From: Sipunculus nudus
Lineage: Eukaryota; Annelida; Sipuncula; Golfingiida; Sipunculidae
Length of the DNA: 64,000 nt
Reading direction: 5' to 3'
Assembly: GCA_026874595.1 (NCBI GenBank)
Contig: CM049316.1
Span: forward strand, 3,052,339 to 3,116,338
Of the stretch, positions 51,901 through 61,900 are shown in pieces. Each line of letters opens with the position of its first letter. Position 1 is the stretch's first letter. The notes under the pieces are model-generated. The model was given only the letters and a program-made list of their open reading frames with translations. It searched no databases and was not told where the DNA came from. A program made the position numbers and the translations under genes.

Positions 51901-54900
51901 ATCAACTAGAGTGACAGTATAATGTCCATCAGCAACTATAGATTGGCAAAAATATGTCTATCAGCAACTATAGATAGACCTATATTGTCCATCAGCAATT
52001 ATAGATTGACAGTATAATGTCCATCATCAACTAGAGTGACAGTATAATGTCCATCAGCAACTATAGATTGGCAAAAATATGTCTATCAGCAACTATAGAT
52101 AGACGTATATTGTCCATCAGCAATTATAGATTGACAGTATAATGTCCATCATCAACTAGAGTGACAGTATAATGTCAATCAGCAACTATAGATTGGCAAA
52201 AATATGTCTATCAGCAACTATAGATAGACGTATATTGTCCATCAGCAATTATAGATTGACAGTATAATGTCAATCATCAACTAGAGTGACAGTATAATGT
52301 CCATCAGCAACTATAGATTGGCAAAAATATGTCTATCAGCAACTATAGATAGACGTATATTGTCCATCAGCAATTATAGATTGACAGTATTATGTCCATG
52401 AGCAACTGTTGATTGACAGTATAATGTCCATAAAAAATGTAAATTTAGAGAATATTACCCGCTGAGTTGGAGTATTCAGTATTGCTGTGACCACATATGT
52501 GTATTATGTTTGTGTGTGTCTATGTATGCTTATGCTTACGCAACAGAAATTAGATTATACAGAGTATATGCCAGAGTTTATTGGTAAATCCTGTTCCTTT
52601 CAAGATAAAAACATGAAATCAATGCAAATTATAAATGCCTGTATGGTCTGACAGTAGAGCGTTTACTGTTGACCGTTCCCACTGTAAAAGCACATAGTCT
52701 GCTTTTTGTTACTGTCTGGCTGTCTGGATGGTGCAGTAAGTATATTAAATATTCATTGATTTATTCATAACTTATTAATCCTGGGAGTTTATTTAAACCA
52801 ATAAGAGTATGAGGAAGTACAACACTGTTCTTATATACATAATGATAGCGTGCAGTGACCATGTGAGTTATACACCAGAGACATTCATATATGCCAGACC
52901 TGTATAATCAATATAATATAGGGAGCAGTGGGCAGGTTGACAGGTCCGACGGCTGGTCTGGTACTGCAGCTGATCTGGCCACTGTCTGTGAAGTCCTGCA
53001 GCAGATACCACATCATCGCTTCAGCCTCCCTGTCTGTGAAGGGCTGGATAAGGTAGCTCCACAGCATGGCATCAGGTGAAGGGTTCAAAACTGGACTGTC
53101 AGCTCAGTGTGCATGATGTAGTGAGACAGTACAGTGCTTATCTAGCTACACTGTCAGCCTGTGATATGAGCGGTGATGCTCTGTGTATGTGACAGGGACC
53201 AATACTTACTGCTGCTCATTCTATGTACTCTTTTATGAATGCTAATTCTCTGCATGTCCAGGAAACAGGATGAGTACTTCAAGCTGCTTATATAAATCTG
53301 TTAGTGATCTATATACTGGTCATCCAGGATATGGTGATGATTACTTCAAGCTGCTTATATAAAAATGTTAGTGATCCGGATTCAGTTCATCCAGGATATG
53401 GTGATGAGTACTTCAAGCTGCTAATATAAATCTGTTAGTGATTCTTATTCTGTTCATCCAGGATATGGTGATGAGTACTTCAAGCTGCTCATATAAATCT
53501 GTTATTGATCCTTATTCTATTTATCCAGGATATGGTGATGAGAACTTCAAGCTGCTTATAATATAAATCTGTTAGGGATCCTTATTTTGTTCATCCAGGA
53601 TACAGTGATTAGTACTTCAAGCTGCTCATATAAACCTGTTAGTGATCCTCATTCTGTTCATCCAGGTTACAGTTAAGAGCACTTGAAGCTGCTCTTACAA
53701 ACATGTTAGTGATCCTTATTCTGTTCATCCAGGATACGGTGATGAGTACTTCAAGCTGCTCATATAAACCTGTTAGTGATCCTTATTCTGTTCATCCAGG
53801 ATATGGTGATGAGTACTTCAAGCTGCTCATATAAACCTGTTAGTGATCCTGATTCTGTTCATCCAGGATATGGTGATGAGTACTTCAAGATGCTTATATA
53901 ATCTGTTAGTGATCCTGATTCTGTTCATCCAGGATATGGTGATGAGTACTTCAAGCTGCTCATATAAATCTTTTAGTGATCCTTATTCTGTTCATCCAGG
54001 ATATGGTGATGAGTACTTCAAACTGCTCATATAAATCTCTAGGTGATCCTTATTCTGTTTATCCAGGATAAGGTGGTGATTACTTCAAGCTGCTTATAAT
54101 ATAAATCTGTTAGGGATCCTTATTCTTTTCATCCAGGATACGGTGTTGAGTACTTCAAGCTGCTCATATACACCTGTTAGTGATCCTTATTCTGTTCATC
54201 CAGGATATGGTGATGAGTACTTCAGGATGCTCATATAAATCTGTAAGTGATCCTTATTCTGTTCATCAAGGATATGGTGATGAGTACTTAAGCTGCTCAT
54301 ATAAATCTGTAGGTGATCGTATTCTGTTTATCCAGGATACGGTGATGATTACTTCAAGCTGCTTATAATATAAATCTTTTAGGGATTCTTATTTTGTTCA
54401 TCCAGGATACAGTGATGAGTACTTCAAGCTGCTCATATAAACCTATTAGTGATCCTTATTCTGTTCATCCAGGATATGGTTATGAGTACTTCAAGCTGCT
54501 CATATAAATCTGTAAGTGATCCTTATTTTGTTCATCCAGGATATGGTGATGAGTACTTCAAGCTGCTCATATAAACCAGTTAGTGATCCTGATTCTGTTC
54601 ATCCAGGATATGGTGATGAGTACTTCAAGCTGCTTATATAAATCTGTTAGTGATCCTGATTCTGTTCATCCAGGATATGGTGATGAGTACTTCAAGCTGC
54701 TCATATAAATATGTAAGTGAACCTTATTCTGTTCATCCAGGATATGGTGATGAGTACTTCAAGCTGCTCATATAAACCTGTTTGTGATCCTGATTCTGTT
54801 CATCCAGGATATGGTGATGAGTACTTCAAGCTGCTCATATAAATCTGTTAGTGATCCTTATTCTGTTCATCCAGGATATGGTGATGAGTACTTCAAGCTG

Positions 54901-57900
54901 CTCATATAAATCTGTTAGTGATTCTTATTCTGTTCATCAAGGATACGGTGATGAGTATTTCAAGCTGCTCATATAAATCTGTTAGTGATCCTTATTCTGT
55001 TCATCCAGGATATGGTGATGAGTACTTCAAGCTGCTTATATAAATCTGTAGGTGATCCTTATTCTGTTCATCCAGAATACGGTTATGAGTACTTCAAGCT
55101 GCTCATACAAACCTGTTAGTGATCCTTATTCTGTTCATCCAGGATATGGTGATGAGTACTTTAGCTGCTCATATAAATCTGTAGGTGATCGTATTCTGTT
55201 CATCCAGGATACGGTGATGAGTACTTCAAGCTGCTTATAATATAAATCTGTTAGGGATCCTTATTTTGTTCATCCAGGATACAGTGATTAGTACTTCAAG
55301 CTGCTCATATAAACCTGTTAGTGATCCTTATTCTGTTCATCCAGGATATGGTTATGAGTACTTCAAGCTGCTCATATAAATCTGTAAGTGATCCTTATTC
55401 TGTTCATCCAGGATATGGTGATGAGTACTTCAGGATGCTCATATAAATCTGTAAGTGATCCTTATTCTGTTCATCAAGGATATGGTGATGAGTACTTAAG
55501 CTGCTCATATAAATCTGTAGGTGATCGTATTCTGTTCATCCAGGATACGGTGATGAGTACTTCAAGCTGCTTATAATATAAATCTGTTAGGGATCCTTAT
55601 TTTGTTCATCCAGGATACAGTGATTAGTACTTCAAGCTGCTCATATAAACCTGTTAGTGATCCTTATTCTGTTCATCCAGGATATGGTTATGAGTACTTC
55701 AAGCTGCTCATATAAATCTGTAAGTGATCCTTATTCTGTTCATCCAGGATATGGTGATGAGTACTTCAAGCTGCTCATACAAACCTGTTAGTGATCTTTA
55801 TTCTGTTCATCCAGGATACGGTGTTGAGTACTTCAAGCTGCTCATATAAACCTGTTAGTGATCCTTATTCTGTTCACCCAGGATATGGTGATGAGTACTT
55901 CAAGCTGCTCATATAAATCTGTAAGTGATCCTTATTCTGTTCATCAAGGATATGGTGATGAGTAATTCAAGCTGCTCATATAAACCTGTTAGTGATCCTT
56001 ATTCTGTTCATCCAGGATATGGTGATGAGTACTTCATGATGCTTATATAAATCTGTTAGTGATCCTTATTCTGTTCATCAAAGATAAGGTGATGAGTATT
56101 TCAAGCTGCTCATATAAATCTGTTAGTTATCCTGATTCTGTGTATCCAGGATACAGTAACGAGTGCTCAAGGGTTTGCTCTTATAAGAATGTTTATGCTG
56201 TGTGCTTAAGAGATACAATAATGAGTACTTAAAGCTACTCACCTGAGGTAACTCATTAACAGATGCTTATATCATATAAATAATAAGCATGAGATGAGTA
56301 CCTAAGGCAACTCAGTTTTACTTATTCAGTGATCTTTAGGCTCTAAACATTCATGATACAAAGAGGAACACCCAACGCTGCTCACTTTCAATCATTTAAG
56401 AATGCTTGTTCTCTGTGCATTAGAGGAAGAATTATGAGAGCTGAAAGCTACTCAACTGAATTAACTCATTAAGATTGCTTTTACAATGTATCATTGTGAT
56501 AAAAATGAGTACCTAAGGCTTCTCAGTGTTACTCTTTTAGGGATGTTTATTCTCTGGTAGAGTGATTACTACATAAGGCCACTTACATGAATGTGCTCAT
56601 TTAGTGATGCTTGCTCTGTATAGCATAAGGGACAGAGATGATACCTTGCAGCTGCTCACTTCATGCTTATTATCGGTACATCCAAGATGCAAAGATGAGT
56701 AATTATAGCTGCTCCTTATTCTATATTAAGGGTGCTTATTCTGTTGGAACAACATTGAGTACTCCCTCGGGTCACTTATTCATGTCAGGATTATTGCTCT
56801 GATTTAGTCAGGGTAACATGGGTAAGTACTTATGGCTGCTCACATGAGAACACAGGATTTTTACTGTGTATGAGGATGACAAATATGTGCACTTGAGGTT
56901 CCTTACATGAGTTATCGAGATTCTTATACTGAGCAAATGGAGGTCCAAATAAAAGTGCTTAAGGCTACTCACATGAGTTATCAGAATTCTTACTCTGAGC
57001 AAGTAAGAGGTACAATGTATAAGTGCTTAAGGCTACTCACATGAGTTATCAGGATTCTTACTCTGAGCAAGTAAGAGGTACAAATATGAGTACTTAAGGC
57101 TACTCACATGAGTTATCAGGATTCTTACTCTGAGCAAGTAAGAGGTACAAATATAAGTGCTTAAGGCTACTCACATGAGTTATCAGGATTCTTACTCTGA
57201 GCAAGTAAGAGGTACAAATATGAGTGCTTAAGGCTTCTCACATGAGTTATCAGGATTCTTACTCTGAGCAAGTTAGAGGTACAAATATAAGTGCTTAAGG
57301 CTACTCACATGAGTTATCAGGATTCTTACTCTGAGCAAGTTAGAGGTACAAATATGAGTGCTTAAGGCTACTCACATGAGTTATCAGGATTCTTACTCTG
57401 AGCAAGTAAGAGGTACAATGTATAAGTGCTTAAGGCTACTCACATGAGTTATCAGGATTCTTACTCTGAGCAAGTAAGAGGTACAAATATGAGTACTTAA
57501 GGCTACTCACATGAATTATCAGGATTCTTACTCTGAGCAAGTAAGAGGTACAAATATAAGTGCTTAAGGCTACTCACATGAGTTATCAGGATTCTTACTC
57601 TGAGCAAGTAAGAGGTACAAATATGAGTGCTTAAGGCTTCTCACATGAGTTATCAGGATTCTTACTCTGAGCAAGTTAGAGGTACAAATATAAGTGCTTA
57701 AGGCTACTCACATGAGTTATCAGGATTCTTACTCTGAGCAAGTTAGAGGTACAAATATGAGTGCTTAAGGCTACTCACATGAGTTATCAGGATTCTTACT
57801 CTGAGCAAGTTAGAGGTACAAATATAAGTGCTTAAGGCTACTCACATGAGTTATCAGGATTCTTACTCTGAGCAAGTTAGAGGTACAAATATGAGTGCTT

Positions 57901-58949
57901 AAGGCTGCTGATTGGTGATACTGATACAATGAATCAGACCATGTCACTGTCAATAGTGAGGCATGTATCATGTCTCTTGTAGAACACACAGCATCCGTCA
58001 GGAGAGATCCCTCTTGATTTCCCCGAGGATGTATACAAGTAATTAGGAATCAAGAAAGAAACTCCAAAAGGAAGACAATATCTGAGTCTGCTCAAAGGAT
58101 TGTAATGATCCACAAAATTTATTGGAGCTATTTGGTATCAGACTCAAATAATTCACCAACTGAAATTTCTGTTTCTATGTATTTTTTTTACATTTCTAGT
58201 GAAAGCAAACTAACAGCCCAACACACAAATTATCAGGTACAACATAAACATCCTGTCAGTTATTAAAAAACTCACATATTCAAGTTTAATAGTGTTCAGT
58301 TTGTGTTTCTCATAAATTTATATTTATATTTATTGTACTCGCAAGTCTCAGAAACAAAAAGCTGTTGACTAAAACAGGCTGACAGTTATGACAAGCTGCT
58401 CCAGTAGATCTTTTCAAGACATTTGAGATATACCGGGAACACATAAATCTTTCTTTGTCCGTATGGTAGACCTGAACATTTGGTTTCAATAATCACAGAT
58501 AGATGTAGTTAGTGGAATGAAAAGGTTGTTATCAAATACTGACCACTTGGCTTATCTCAAAATATTTAGTTACTTGTAGAGACTTGAGAGTAGTTGAATT
58601 TGAAGGTCACAGATAAAGGTCAAGATCATGGCATGTGTGCATGTTTTTATTTCAGTTGCTATGGATATATCATCAGGACAAGTGAGTTTTGTACCTGAAC
58701 GCCGACACAGTATTACAATCTGCGAGTCCCCAACCAGTACAGAGGTGTCGCCACCTGGGTCTAACACCAGCCAACCCAACGGACATAGTCAACCAAACGG
58801 ATCTGCTATGGATATCCTTCCTGACCCGGCCAGGCCTGGCGTGAGTGACTGGACAATTGATTTAGATTTATTCATGAAATGAAATTTGCATACTGATGTT
58901 GTGCTTTGGAATAGAACCCTAAACTGGTTGAACACCTCAGAGTTACTCC

Positions 58950-58980
<31 letters not shown>

Positions 58981-61900
58981 ATCCTATTTTGTACAGGGAA
59001 CGAAACTGCATGTAGGATATTAAATGTATGAAAGAGTTTTTGAGAAGGATCCCCTTGACCAAGGTCATAACCACAAAGGTGCAAGAGTTGAACGGGTTTT
59101 GTAATTACCGGTAGTGACAAGCATGATGTCTTGAAGCTTATGCATGGGTAGGTGATGGTTACATGAAAATTCATACTCTTCACCAGCATGGGATACTCCT
59201 GTCATGTCAGTTTTCACTGCTGTTAAAAATAAACATATTTTATTCAATTGTCTAATGGTCCCCAGTAATGTTTGAAACAGGGGACATAGTTTTTAGCTGA
59301 GTCTATATGTACATACTTCATTTAAATTTTGTGACCTTGACAGTTATCAAGTAAGGTCTTGATGGGGTTGCTCCATCCTGGTTAACACGAAGAACAATTT
59401 GACCAATATCATTTGTGTTTGGTACCAAGCTTTTAAGTAAGGATATGCAGACTCTAGTTGATTAAGTGACCATGACCTAATTTTTGGTTTGGATCAGTAA
59501 CAGATCAGTAGCACTTATACAACTTGCTAGAGATAGCAATATGACATACCCTTTTCTTGAACATAAATAACATCTATTCCTATAAATTTCATCACTGTAC
59601 TTAGTGTACTGTCATATTTTTCTCTACTCTAATGGAGATTCCATTTGACCTTTTGCTTTAACATTAACTTCTTGAGACTCGTATTGCTTAAATGGCAGCA
59701 ATGACTTGTTTTATCAAGCATTTACATGTTTGAGCAAAGAGAAGGAGTGGTTTATTTTCAGTTCAACATGCATTTTTTTTTTTTTCTTTATTTGCAAAAT
59801 TTGTAAGATTTTAAATGCATTAACATAACTGAAAAGGCTGAAAAACACATTCATTTACATGATGTATTCACCAAATTGAAAATATTTTATTTATATAAGA
59901 GAAATAATGGGGCTATGGTCTGGCTGTATTTCCTTTTGTATATTTATCTGATTAGTCATCAGACGTATGGATGAATGTATGTTAGATTTTATATTAAAGT
60001 GTTCATTTATCTGTCATTTCAATACAAGGACAGTCACAAATCAGTTAACTCATTGAAAATCAGCTGTCCTATATTGATTAGTGCATTTATCAGTAGTTTC
60101 AAAACATTTAAGTTTCATTACTTGCCTAAATAAAAATTGTTTAGTAAAAGTAATACCTGTTGAATGCCCTGTTAGTTGCCAAGTACCATGCTAAAATATG
60201 AACACATAAAATGATTTTGCCATTGACACATTCTAGCAGCATCAGAAAGAAACTAAATCACTATAGCTGAGAGATTGTCCAAATAATTACCTAATCAAAT
60301 TAAAAAATTGTATGATTTGTCTTTATTATGAATATTCTTACAATATTAATGATATTTTTATATTTAATTGTCAGGTGAAGCCGTCTCTGGAATGTTTGTC
60401 CTTGACCATAGAGGAGGTCATGCATATCCGGAGCGTCCTAACCAAGGCGGAGCTCGAGAGTTTACTGGTCGACCCTGAACTCCATGAGTTAGTCGATAAA
60501 GCCAAGGTAAGGTCATTATGAGCTGGGTGGTACAGGTTATGTCCAAAATCATTTGATGTGTTTATTAAAGACAGGGTTTGGTTAAGTACATTGGGTTAAG
60601 TACAAGTACTTCAAAGTTTGACTGCTGCAAGTCTAGGGATTCTGTAGTGTCTTTCAGTACATGTATAAGCAAGGTATTCTTAATTTGAGTACAACTACAT
60701 TTCTAATTATTTTAGTTCAATTGTATGCAAGTAAAATTTGTTCTTAAGATCTAATCTCTGAATCCCAGTGGGTTTATATAATTCATTCTGGAGAGCATGT
60801 CTTAATCCATCAGTCTGTGTGTGCTGTTTGTGTATTGATGCTGTTATATGGTCATGGTGCTAGGATAATCTGAACATTCTGGGGTCTCCTATTGCTATGT
60901 TTTTAATAGTTTACCTGAGGCTCATTACTTACGGTTTGAAAAGACATTGCCTGTACTTGACCAGTGGTTGAAATGTAGTTAATTTTTTCAAGTGTATTTG
61001 TGGTAAGTAAAAGTACAGTGCACAGTGTTTAAAGTGCCACATGCAAGTACCATTAATTTTGTATTTGAGTTTTATTATCAAATTCATGCATTTGATCCAG
61101 TATTGTGAATCCAGCAAAGGTAACCACAGGTACATCTGTAAAGGAATACATGTACATCTGTAAATCACATGAGCAGTGACAATACAGTGGCTTAAGTATG
61201 AGCCAGAAAAGTTTAGTTTGCTGGGCTATCTTGTTGCTTGAACCAGAAGTGTGCCCTCTGACTGGTGCTGCCACCTGTGATATGGTGTCTACACTAAACA
61301 TCACTGACAAATGATGTTACCGTGTATTGCAGATATCCTTTGTAAGATGCTTGTGAGCTGGATCTTTTCAATCATCACAATAAATTATTTTGGCTGATAC
61401 ACAGTGGAATGAATTTTGTTGATCAGAGTATCATCATAATTGGTATATGCTGATTCAATGGAGAATTTATCAATTAGTGTGATTAGTTGATACTAGGTGG
61501 CAGCACTGTACTTCTAGTACACAATCACCAAAACTTATTGATTCATTCAACAAAATAAGTTCTTATATTCAGCCATGTGGCCAAACGCTTGCAGATTCAT
61601 AAACATGGCCTTCATTACATCTCAGTTACACCATGAAGGGAGCTGAGACAGTCATATAGACTGACTGAAGATGACATTCACTTTCTGTTGTTTTCTGAAA
61701 ATGAACATGGGGAATAATTTTTGTTTAGCCCATCTGCTGGACGCCTTTATTGTGGGGATTCAGTGGATTTCTTGCTTTGAATGTTCACCACAAACATGCC
61801 TCAGCTGAGTATGATGCTCCGCAAAATCTGTACATATTAAGTGAGGTCCAAAGTCATCAGACTTCAGATACCTGCAGTGTTATTTTTACTTCATATCATA

